From Sporomusaceae bacterium UBA1887 (GTDB taxonomy: Bacteria; Bacillota; Negativicutes; Sporomusales; DSM-15969), in contig DDHB01000055.1 of the NCBI GenBank assembly GCA_002337925.1, positions 5,198 to 10,570 of the forward strand: a stretch of 5,373 bases of DNA, read 5' to 3'. Position numbers and translations under genes: made by a program. Position 1 is the first letter of the stretch; each line of letters begins with the position of its first letter. Positions 1-5,265 of this stretch are shown here, piece by piece. Below the pieces are notes generated by a model that saw nothing but the letters and a program-made list of their open reading frames with translations, did no database searches and had not been told where the DNA came from.

Positions 1-633
1 AAAAAAGTTAAGACCGTTCTTGTATTAGATCCTGTATTTACATATATCAACATTCCTGAGTCTAGCCGGAATAAATTTAATAAATATCCGAATCCAAAGG
101 AAAAAATAACTTATATGATGGGAGAAAGGTTTAAAAAGAAAAAGCAGTTTCGCATTGTCTCATCAGCCTATATAGAGGAACAAATTAAAGGAGACCCGAA
201 TTTGCCTTTACTTGAAACTGTCAGTAGCGAAATATTTACCGTTGAGCTGCCTAAACATGTTAACTTAGTTTTAGAAACAAAAGTTAATGATTTAGGATGG
301 TACTATTCTTATGTTGAAGCATATGACACTACTGAAACGCAGACTGAAAGAGTAAAATACGGGGGAGTTACTCCAGAGGGCAAAGAATATTCGGGCTGGA
401 TTGAAATTCCTAAAACTGTCACAGTCCACCATGAGGCTTATTATGATGTCTCTGATTGTGCAGAAATAGAATTAAAATTAATTGACCCCGTTACGCAAAA
501 AGCGGTCTGGACATATACGGACATAAGGATGCGCGATTCCCGTTCCTGGAGTAGCGGTTATAACAAAACAGGTCCGGAATCTATGATGAATCGAATCCTT
601 AATGATGCATTTAAGAAAATACCACTTTCATAG
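1..633 (+). CDS. Hypothetical protein, probably exported; 5' end outside the window
   Basis: I do not recognise this family. The frame is open from base 1 with no stop, and coding-like sequence (KTVLVLDPVFTYINIPES) lies upstream of the first ATG at 115. The gene therefore very likely begins before the window; 210 codons are visible, ending in TAG at 631-633. Visible features are an initial hydrophobic strand, a basic stretch (GERFKKKKQF) leading into FRIVSS, alternating beta-strand-like segments, and a C-terminal helix ending in AFKKIPLS. The pattern of strand, helix, 'rf.iv' strand and a closing 'aF..IPL' is reminiscent of small periplasmic or lipoprotein alpha/beta domains (CsgG/TolB-N-like), but this is a weak resemblance. 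No signal peptide can be checked because the N-terminus is missing. It is AT-richer than the operon downstream (about 37% GC in line 121-180 against 50% in line 4621-4680). It converges on the regulator gene and is separated from it by a terminator, so it is probably unrelated to the regulon. Confidence 0.75.
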   Translation, partial: KKVKTVLVLDPVFTYINIPESSRNKFNKYPNPKEKITYMMGERFKKKKQFRIVSSAYIEEQIKGDPNLPLLETVSSEIFTVELPKHVNLVLETKVNDLGWYYSYVEAYDTTETQTERVKYGGVTPEGKEYSGWIEIPKTVTVHHEAYYDVSDCAEIELKLIDPVTQKAVWTYTDIRMRDSRSWSSGYNKTGPESMMNRILNDAFKKIPLS

Positions 634-645
634 TCTTGCTACTAA

Positions 646-702
646 AAAACAGACTATTTTGGCGAAGTAAATCTGCTTCGCTGAAATAGTCTGTTTTCTT
701 TT
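646..702. terminator. Bidirectional intrinsic terminator between convergent genes
   Basis: AAAACAGACTATTT (646-659) pairs perfectly with AAATAGTCTGTTTT (684-697). The pairing continues inward through two G-T wobbles and GCGAAG/CTTCGC, leaving a loop of about 6-8 bases near 669-676. On the plus strand the stem is followed by TTTTCTTTT (694-702). On the minus strand it ends in a run of six T, the complement of 644-649. It can therefore stop both the upstream plus-strand gene (stop at 633) and the minus-strand regulator (stop at 717). Confidence 0.9.
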
Positions 703-716
703 GGAGCTATAATCAA

Positions 717-2738
717 TTAACTCAATCGCAAAAACTCTTTTCCCTTTTCCGTCAACACAAGCCCATTTCTCCCCCGGCTTACAATAACGAATTGCCGTTC
801 TTCCAAGAATGCGATATAATGGCGCATTGCGCTTTCTGGTATGTTCAACTGATTTGCCAAGGACCTGCGCCCAATAGGCTTGTAACCATTATTGGCGCTG
901 GCAATCAACAATAGTATTTCCCGAATAGCAGGATTCGCTTTTTGACGATGATTACAACCAGAATAGTCAGCTAGTAATTCTTCCGGCAGCAATTGCTCGT
1001 CCGGGCTCTCTTGAGGGGAAAGGCTGACCAGATGCTCCACTACATTCTGCAATTCCCGGATATTACCAGGCCAGTTGTATGCCGTAAGATAGGGAGCAAT
1101 AAACTGAAAGTATTCTTCCACCTTCAACGCAGGATACGATTTGCAATATTCACGATAAAAACTACTTGCCAGAACGAGAATATCCGGTTTTCTCTCTCTG
1201 AGAGGCGGAAGTTTAATTGGCAAAACCTTTAACCGATAATATAAATCCTCTCTAAACTTCCCCTGGTGAATGAGTGCTTTCAAATCAACATTAGTAGCCG
1301 ATATTACTCGCACATCAACGGGAATAATCTGAGAACTGCCAATACGACGGACCTGCTTTTCCTGAAGAACTCTCAGCAGCTTAACCTGAAACGATAAAGG
1401 CGCATCACCGATTTCATCTAGAAAGATAGTGCCTTTATGCGCTTGCTCAAATAATCCAGGCGCTCCGCCTTTTCTGGCACCAGTAAAAGCACCTTCACTA
1501 TATCCAAATAATTCACTTTCCAGCAGGCTCTCGGTAAGAGCTGCAAAGTTCACTGCAATAAAGGGTCCCTTTCTTCGTGATGATACATTATGAATGCCCT
1601 GAGCAAATAACTCTTTGCCTGTTCCGCTTTCGCCTTGAATCAAAATCGGCGATTCTGAGTTTCCTAATTTGCGTGCTAATTGTTTTGCTCGTTGAATTTC
1701 TTCACTTTCACCAATAATTTGATCTAATGTATAACGGGCAAAATTTTGCTGCCGAACCAAATTCCGCCTTAATTCTTCTTCCATTCTTTGAATTTCCGTT
1801 ACATCTTTAAAAGTATAGATTCTGCCGCCAGAGCTATCCCCCTGCATCAGAGAGGCTGCCGTCACAATCCACTGCCGGTTATCGATTTTGATAATCTGTT
1901 CTTTGTCAGCCTCCTTGGAGAACAGCCTGAAACTGTTTTTATCCATTTGCTTTGGATTTAGTTTTTTACCAACAATTTCAGCGCTGCTTAAGTTTAAGAG
2001 CTGCGCGGCAATAGCGTTCACTACCGTAACATGATTTTTTTCATCAAAGGCGATGATACCGTCATGAACTCTATTAATAATGACTTGCAGTTGATTCTGC
2101 ATTTGACTATGTCTATCGGCCATCTGCCGGGTTTGCTTGATGAACTCAATGATTTCTCTAACATAATTAGCCGATAGCAAATTGGCCGTATCATCTAATA
2201 AGGAAAAAGCTCCTAAAATTTCTACCAGTGTTGTAAAATCAATATTCCTGTGCCCAATATCCACGATATTCTCAACAAAGTCCGGAACAAGCTCCTCTTG
2301 CCCGGTAGTAACAGCTGTTTTTAAGCGAGGATACAGCTTAGCATCAGGGGCACAAGGATAGTAGTTAATGTGATTTATCCCCAGCGTCTCCAGCAGCAGG
2401 ATTGTTTCTACCGTCGTTGTCAGCAAATCACTCACTAATAGTACTTCTGAACCTGCCGGAATCGTAAAAAGACGCTCTATTTCGTGGTAATTAATCGACC
2501 GCCTTGCAACAATCACCGGACATCCGGGGTCAATATATTGCTGTGCCTCCTGATAAATCTGCTGACTAGTGATCACAACAAGATCTTCCCCGCTCAACAA
2601 TTTGATATTGCCTTCTAAGTAGTATCCGGTAACGGTAACTTTATCTTTTAATAGGTTTTGCAATTGTCTGGTCAGCGCCTTGGAAGTATTTTGACGTTTG
2701 GAAATAAGCGCAAGCTTTCTCACTAGTTCATCCTCCAT
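717..2738 (-). CDS. Sigma-54-dependent transcriptional activator with PAS domain and winged-helix-like C-terminus
   Basis: A bacterial enhancer-binding protein of 673 residues that remodels sigma-54 RNA polymerase using ATP. Residues about 1-200 form an effector or signal region with two Rossmann-like hydrophobic cores (DLVVITSQQ near 52-60, VLLVSDLL near 99-106). This region resembles PrpR-type N-termini in layout, but I cannot assign it to a named family. A PAS domain spans about 215-315 (VHDGIIAFDEKNHVTVVN), followed by a short coiled-coil linker (about 316-333). The AAA+ domain (about 340-575) is intact: Walker A GESGTGKE 369-376, the sigma-54 contact loop GAFTGA 416-421, Walker B TIFLDE 437-442, arginine-finger region FREDLYYRL 495-503, and sensor II WPGNIREL 556-563. 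The C-terminus (about 602-673) is not a Fis-type helix-turn-helix but winged-helix-like (GRRSLANQLNIPESAMRHYI, then a wing and LTEKGKEFL), similar to the N-terminus of CggR/DeoR-type regulators. The ATG at 2738 has only AGGA upstream; a GTG at 2723 (codon 6) has GGAGG 8 bases before it and may be the true start. It is divergent from, and presumably activates, the yjiH-yjiG-amidohydrolase operon. Confidence 0.95.
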   Translation of the reverse strand: MEDELVRKLALISKRQNTSKALTRQLQNLLKDKVTVTGYYLEGNIKLLSGEDLVVITSQQIYQEAQQYIDPGCPVIVARRSINYHEIERLFTIPAGSEVLLVSDLLTTTVETILLLETLGINHINYYPCAPDAKLYPRLKTAVTTGQEELVPDFVENIVDIGHRNIDFTTLVEILGAFSLLDDTANLLSANYVREIIEFIKQTRQMADRHSQMQNQLQVIINRVHDGIIAFDEKNHVTVVNAIAAQLLNLSSAEIVGKKLNPKQMDKNSFRLFSKEADKEQIIKIDNRQWIVTAASLMQGDSSGGRIYTFKDVTEIQRMEEELRRNLVRQQNFARYTLDQIIGESEEIQRAKQLARKLGNSESPILIQGESGTGKELFAQGIHNVSSRRKGPFIAVNFAALTESLLESELFGYSEGAFTGARKGGAPGLFEQAHKGTIFLDEIGDAPLSFQVKLLRVLQEKQVRRIGSSQIIPVDVRVISATNVDLKALIHQGKFREDLYYRLKVLPIKLPPLRERKPDILVLASSFYREYCKSYPALKVEEYFQFIAPYLTAYNWPGNIRELQNVVEHLVSLSPQESPDEQLLPEELLADYSGCNHRQKANPAIREILLLIASANNGYKPIGRRSLANQLNIPESAMRHYIAFLEERQFVIVSRGRNGLVLTEKGKEFLRLS
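2732..2736 (-). promoter_or_regulatory. Ribosome-binding site favouring a GTG start at 2723 for the regulator
   Basis: On the minus strand GGAGG occupies 2736-2732, inside codons 1-2 of the longest frame and 8 bases before an in-frame GTG (2723-2721). If this is the true site, the protein begins at the residue written V6 (MRKLALISK...) and is 668 residues long. The candidate -10 box at 2754-2749 would leave only a leader of about 4 bases before the ATG at 2738, but about 19 bases before this GTG. The ATG still has AGGA 6 bases upstream, so the choice is not settled. Confidence 0.5.
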
Positions 2739-2745
2739 TACCGGT

Positions 2746-2773
2746 CCTATTATACTTTAATTGGTATAATAGG
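2746..2773. repeat. Perfect 10-bp inverted repeat; candidate operator or enhancer site for the divergent regulator
   Basis: CCTATTATAC (2746-2755) and GTATAATAGG (2764-2773) are exact reverse complements separated by 8 bases (TTTAATTG), so half-site centres are 18 bp apart, just under two helical turns. It covers the candidate -10 of the regulator. Its centre lies about 140 bp upstream of the start site predicted from the sigma-54 promoter, which is within the usual reach of enhancer-binding proteins. Its function as the regulator's binding site is inferred from symmetry and position. Confidence 0.6.
2749..2754 (-). promoter_or_regulatory. Candidate sigma-70-type -10 box for the regulator gene
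   Basis: A perfect TATAAT reads on the minus strand at 2754-2749, 11 bases before the ATG at 2738. No convincing TTGACA-like -35 lies 15-18 bases upstream and there is no TG extension. If used, the promoter is therefore weak or factor-dependent. It lies inside the left arm of the inverted repeat 2746-2773, so a protein bound there would block it. Confidence 0.4.
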
Positions 2774-2800
2774 GATGAAAAAGGATTCCCTTTTCATCCC
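2772..2800. repeat. Second inverted repeat / stem-loop abutting the first
   Basis: GGGATGAAAA (2772-2781) is the exact reverse complement of TTTTCATCCC (2791-2800). Beyond one A-C mismatch, GG (2783-2784) pairs with CC (2788-2789), giving a stem with a 3-base loop. It shares bases 2772-2773 with the neighbouring repeat. TTTTAT follows on the plus strand, so it resembles a weak terminator in that direction, but no plus-strand gene precedes it. A second protein-binding site or a barrier to stray divergent transcription are alternatives. Confidence 0.55.
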
Positions 2801-2811
2801 TTTTATGTTTA

Positions 2812-2825
2812 TTTTACAGGTAAAA
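2812..2825. repeat. Short palindrome upstream of the sigma-54 promoter
   Basis: TTTTAC (2812-2817) and GTAAAA (2820-2825) are exact reverse complements around AG, centred about 80 bp before the predicted start site. It has the size and position of a repressor or activator half-site pair. It is AT-rich and short, so it could be chance. Confidence 0.3.
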
Positions 2826-2843
2826 CAACAAATAATCCAGGCA

Positions 2844-2855
2844 TTATTATAATAA
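2844..2855. repeat. AT-only 12-bp palindrome in the divergent control region
   Basis: TTATTATAATAA is a perfect palindrome about 20 bases upstream of the -24 element. An AT-only palindrome of this size often arises by chance in an AT-rich spacer. It may also help DNA bend or melt between enhancer and promoter. Confidence 0.25.
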
Positions 2856-2872
2856 CACACACAAACGACCAC

Positions 2873-2888
2873 TGGCACAATACTTGCA
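2873..2888 (+). promoter_or_regulatory. Sigma-54 (-24/-12) promoter of the yjiH-yjiG-amidohydrolase operon
   Basis: TGGCACAATACTTGCA matches the sigma-54 consensus TGGCAC-N5-TTGCW. The invariant GG is at 2874-2875 and the GC at 2886-2887, with the required 12-base phase. The predicted start site is near 2899, giving a leader of about 36 bases before the TTG start at 2935. Sigma-54 promoters are silent without an ATP-hydrolysing activator, and the gene for one is transcribed divergently next door. Confidence 0.92.
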
Positions 2889-2920
2889 TACTCATGTAGT
2901 GGATTAACAATAAAACTTTA

Positions 2921-2926
2921 AGGAGG
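2921..2926 (+). promoter_or_regulatory. Ribosome-binding site fixing the TTG start of the yjiH-like gene
   Basis: A full AGGAGG lies 8 bases before TTG at 2935. No in-frame ATG follows until well inside the first membrane region, so this site supports the non-ATG start. Confidence 0.85.
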
Positions 2927-2934
2927 ATAACAAA

Positions 2935-3603
2935 TTGAAGACTAATGAACCAAATCACGAGCCCCAGTCGAACTCCCCCGTTCCTTTATCTGGTTACATT
3001 ATTTTAGTAGTTGCTATTCTAATTTTTTCCGGTATCTTTGCCAGCTCTAAAGGGTGGATTACTGTCTTTGATTTTGATACCCTCAACGGCAAATTTGGTA
3101 CTATGAAAGATGCCGCAAAAGCAACATTCGTCGGCAGCGGAGGCTTTGGAGCCAAGGACGGATTCATGTTTGCACTAAGCCTTGTTCCGGGCGTCATGCT
3201 GGCTTTAGGTATTATTGAAGTAGTTGAGCATCTTGGTGGACTAAAAGCGGCTCAAAAACTGCTTTCTCCCATATTGCGTCCCATTCTTGGTATTCCTGGC
3301 ATTACTGGTGTTGCCTTAATATCCAGCTTACAAAGCACCGACGCCGGTGCCGGTATGACCCGTGCTCTCTATGAAAACGGCCAGATAACAGAAAAAGAGC
3401 GGCTCATTTTCTCAGCCTTTCAATTTACTGCTGGCGGAACTGTTACCAACTATCTAAGCTCCGGCTCTGCACTCTTTGCCTTTCTTACAGTACCTACCAT
3501 GTGGCCTTTAGTTGTTCTTTTTCTAATGAAAATTTTTGGTGCCAATATCATGCGTTTCTACTTAATTACTGTTGATCGGAGGAGTGCAGCTAATGAACGA
3601 TAA
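2935..3603 (+). CDS. yjiH: YjiH-family nucleoside-recognition (Gate) domain membrane protein
   Basis: An integral membrane protein of 222 residues, close to the 227 of E. coli YjiH, of the nucleoside recognition/Gate-domain family that also includes sporulation proteins SpmA and SpmB. A polar, Pro/Asn-rich N-terminus (1-18) precedes a first membrane segment at about 20-37. A soluble loop (about 38-75) follows, then hydrophobic segments at about 76-98, 112-132, 155-175 and 178-208. The polar re-entrant stretch SLQSTDAGAGMT (131-142) and the Gly/Ser/Thr-rich TAGGTVTNYLSSGSA (165-179) are the likely functional core of the Gate fold. The start is TTG, supported by AGGAGG upstream. It is the first gene after a sigma-54 promoter and overlaps the yjiG-like gene by 11 bases, so the two are probably made as a pair. 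The substrate is unknown. Given the amidohydrolase downstream, uptake of an N-acyl amino acid or a small peptide-like compound is inferred; 'nucleoside recognition' is only the family name. Confidence 0.88.
   Translation: MKTNEPNHEPQSNSPVPLSGYIILVVAILIFSGIFASSKGWITVFDFDTLNGKFGTMKDAAKATFVGSGGFGAKDGFMFALSLVPGVMLALGIIEVVEHLGGLKAAQKLLSPILRPILGIPGITGVALISSLQSTDAGAGMTRALYENGQITEKERLIFSAFQFTAGGTVTNYLSSGSALFAFLTVPTMWPLVVLFLMKIFGANIMRFYLITVDRRSAANER
3578..3584 (+). promoter_or_regulatory. Ribosome-binding site deciding the ATG start of the yjiG-like gene
   Basis: GGAGGAG lies inside the last codons of the yjiH-like gene, 8 bases before ATG at 3593. A TTG at 3572 in the same frame would place this site inside the coding region and has no ribosome-binding site of its own, so ATG 3593 is preferred. 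Confidence 0.75.
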
Positions 3604-4045
3604 AACAATCATTGACGTATTTGTTGACGGTGCTAAAAAAGGCTGGAATATGGGGGTAAATAACATCATCCCTAACGTCCTAATGGCCTATGTCTGTATT
3701 CACATCTTGCAGATAACGGGTTTGCTCACAATGCTCGGCAATTTATTTACACCCGTTATGGCGATTTTTGGTCTCCCTGGTCAGTCAGTTATGGTCCTCT
3801 TCAGTGCTATGATGTCTATGGGTGGAGCTGTCGGAGTTGCCCACGGTCTCTATACTAACGGAATTCTTACCGGCACTCATATTACGATTCTCATCCCTGC
3901 TATCTATCTTCTCGGTTCAAAAATTCAATATTTTGGCCGACTGCTTGGCACCGTTGGCATACCCGCCAAATATTATCCCGGACTGTTGGCTATATCAGTA
4001 TTAAATGCCGCTGTAGCTATGTTGCTTATGCGCTTTATTGCCTAA
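3593..4045 (+). CDS. yjiG: YjiG-family (SpmB-like) membrane protein
   Basis: 150 residues from ATG 3593, matching the length of E. coli YjiG (153). It is the usual partner of YjiH and also a nucleoside recognition/Gate-domain protein. The N-terminal helix (NDKTIIDVFVDGAKKGWNMG) has the 'F..GAK.GW..' signature of the family. Hydrophobic segments follow at about 24-45, 52-73, 95-109 and 130-148. A small-residue, Gly/Met/His stretch (SAMMSMGGAVGVAHGLYTNG, 71-90) is a probable re-entrant core. The gene overlaps the end of yjiH in ATGAACGATAA, so translation is probably coupled and the proteins probably assemble together. In E. coli the yjiHG pair precedes iadA (isoaspartyl dipeptidase); here an M20 hydrolase follows 21 bases after the stop. 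The pair is best read as one two-subunit transporter or channel of unproven substrate. Confidence 0.87.
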   Translation: MNDKTIIDVFVDGAKKGWNMGVNNIIPNVLMAYVCIHILQITGLLTMLGNLFTPVMAIFGLPGQSVMVLFSAMMSMGGAVGVAHGLYTNGILTGTHITILIPAIYLLGSKIQYFGRLLGTVGIPAKYYPGLLAISVLNAAVAMLLMRFIA

Positions 4046-4053
4046 CGAATTCT

Positions 4054-4060
4054 AGGAGGT
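4054..4060 (+). promoter_or_regulatory. Ribosome-binding site of the amidohydrolase gene
   Basis: AGGAGGT, a full anti-16S match, sits 6 bases before ATG 4067 in the 21-base gap after the yjiG-like gene. No promoter or terminator fits in that gap, so the gene is co-transcribed with yjiHG. Confidence 0.85.
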
Positions 4061-4066
4061 CTCAGC

Positions 4067-5191
4067 ATGACAATATTACAAACAAGAGTACAGGAAATCT
4101 GGACTATACTCCATGCCATGCCGGAAGTTGGCTTTGCTGAAATAAAGACATCGGCCTATTTAGCTGCACAGCTCGAGGCAGCGGGATATCAAGTTAAAAC
4201 CGGTGTGGGTAAAACTGGAGTAATTGGAACATTAACCGGAGCAGAGCCGGGTCCTACACTAGCCTTGCGAGCTGACATGGACGCTCTGGCCCATATGGTA
4301 GATAATCAAGAATGTGCCATTCACTCCTGCGGTCATGATGCTCATTCGGCAATTGTTCTGACAGTTGCCGAAGAGATTGCTCATAAGGGCATTAGCAAAG
4401 GGACATTGAAAATAATATTTCAACCAGCAGAAGAAAAATTATTTGGCGCTATCCGCATGATAGAAGATGGGGCTATTGATGATGTTGATATTCTACTGGG
4501 CCTGCATTTACGCCCCATTCAGGAGGCCACCCTTGGTCAGGCTACTCCCGCTTTGTATCACGGTGCCAGTTATGTCATGGAAGCTACGCTGCGTGGCGCT
4601 GCCGCGCATGGGGCAAGACCGCACCTTGGCATTAATGCAATTGATGGTGCAGCAGCTGCCGTTCAGGCCATTAATGCCATCCGCGTAAATCCCGTCATCC
4701 CTTCTTCAGTAAAGGTCACTAAGCTTCATGCCGGGGGACCTGCTTCTAATGCCATTCCCGAACAAGCTTTATTAACAGTTGATCTTAGGGCACAGGATAA
4801 TGCAACCATGAACGAACTGCTGAAAAAAACAGCGCAGGCCATAGAAGCGGGAGCTGCCACTGTTGGCTGTCAGGCAACAGTAAACGTGCTTGGTGGCTGC
4901 CCTGCTGCTGAGTACAGTCCGCCTATCATTACTCTGGCAAAAGAAGCCATTGGTCATGTCCTGGGCTGTGACGGACTGCTTGCCCCCATTACTACCCCTG
5001 GCGGTGAAGATTTTCACTTTTATGTTAAGCATAAGCCAACGCTGCAAGTCGGCTACATTGGCTTAGGAGCTGATCTAACTCCTGGACTCCATCATCCGGC
5101 AATGACCTTTAACAAAGACTGCCTGCCTGGTGGAGTAAATATTCTCCTGTATATGGTCGATAAGCTGCTGGGGATAAATAAATCGCGTTAA
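4067..5191 (+). CDS. M20D-family metallo-amidohydrolase (AmhX/aminoacylase-like)
   Basis: A full-length (374 residues) cytoplasmic zinc-type amidohydrolase of peptidase family M20, subfamily D (HipO, AmhX, IAA-amino acid hydrolases, N-acyl amino acid deacylases). It is expected to cleave an amide bond to release a free amino acid. Expected metal-site and catalytic elements are all visible: RADMDAL 68-74, HSCGHDAH 86-93 (ligands C88 and H90), QPAEE 119-123 (catalytic and ligand glutamates), GLH 145-147 (H147) and LHHP 341-344 (H342). The lid/dimerisation domain lies at about 165-280 with AAAHGARPHLGIN (178-190), and GGEDF 312-316 is the conserved late motif. The loop between RADMDAL and the CGHD motif is short (AHMVDNQECAIHS) rather than the longer HipO-type loop, which favours the AmhX branch. 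There is no signal peptide. It is the last gene of the sigma-54-driven operon after yjiHG, so it probably acts on the imported compound. The exact substrate cannot be told from the sequence. Confidence 0.9.
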   Translation: MTILQTRVQEIWTILHAMPEVGFAEIKTSAYLAAQLEAAGYQVKTGVGKTGVIGTLTGAEPGPTLALRADMDALAHMVDNQECAIHSCGHDAHSAIVLTVAEEIAHKGISKGTLKIIFQPAEEKLFGAIRMIEDGAIDDVDILLGLHLRPIQEATLGQATPALYHGASYVMEATLRGAAAHGARPHLGINAIDGAAAAVQAINAIRVNPVIPSSVKVTKLHAGGPASNAIPEQALLTVDLRAQDNATMNELLKKTAQAIEAGAATVGCQATVNVLGGCPAAEYSPPIITLAKEAIGHVLGCDGLLAPITTPGGEDFHFYVKHKPTLQVGYIGLGADLTPGLHHPAMTFNKDCLPGGVNILLYMVDKLLGINKSR

Positions 5192-5220
5192 AACCGTGTC
5201 AACGGACTCCCCATGACATA

Positions 5221-5265
5221 AAAATGAAGGGCTGCGTGGAACTCATCCACACAGCCCTTCGTTTT
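5221..5265. terminator. Bidirectional intrinsic terminator after the operon
   Basis: GAAGGGCTG (5226-5234) pairs with CAGCCCTTC (5252-5260). After one C-A mismatch, GTGGA (5236-5240) pairs with TCCAC (5246-5250), around loop ACTCA. AAAA (5221-5224) and TTTT (5262-5265) flank the stem, giving a T tract on both strands. It ends the amidohydrolase operon (stop at 5191) and the convergent minus-strand gene, whose stop codon (5264-5266) overlaps the edge of the structure. Confidence 0.9.

Noticed and set aside
646..702. Small RNA or mobile-element inverted repeat
   Set aside because: A hairpin with T tracts on both sides between two convergent stop codons is fully explained as a shared terminator, and no direct repeats flank it.
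993..1232. 79-codon open frame on the plus strand
   Set aside because: It lies antisense to the conserved AAA+ domain of the regulator, has no ribosome-binding site and no recognisable product.
2765..2770. Plus-strand TATAAT as a second, sigma-70-type promoter for the operon
   Set aside because: There is no -35 element 15-18 bases upstream, and a transcript from here would run at once into the hairpin 2772-2800. The box is explained as one arm of the inverted repeat.
2772..2810. Riboswitch or attenuator in the operon leader
   Set aside because: The predicted sigma-54 start is near 2899, downstream of this structure, so the operon transcript would not contain it. The remaining leader of about 36 bases is too short for a riboswitch.
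2994..3197. 67-codon minus-strand frame within the yjiH-like gene
   Set aside because: It is opposite a well-supported membrane protein gene and its composition is that of a reverse-complement shadow.
3822..4004. 60-codon plus-strand frame inside the yjiG-like gene
   Set aside because: It is a shifted frame of a conserved gene and lacks its own ribosome-binding site.
4467..4688. 73-codon plus-strand frame inside the amidohydrolase gene
   Set aside because: The M20 frame here carries GLH and the lid motif; this is an overlapping shadow.
4772..5047. 91-codon minus-strand frame within the amidohydrolase gene
   Set aside because: It is antisense to conserved M20 sequence including GGEDF, with no start signal or recognisable domain.
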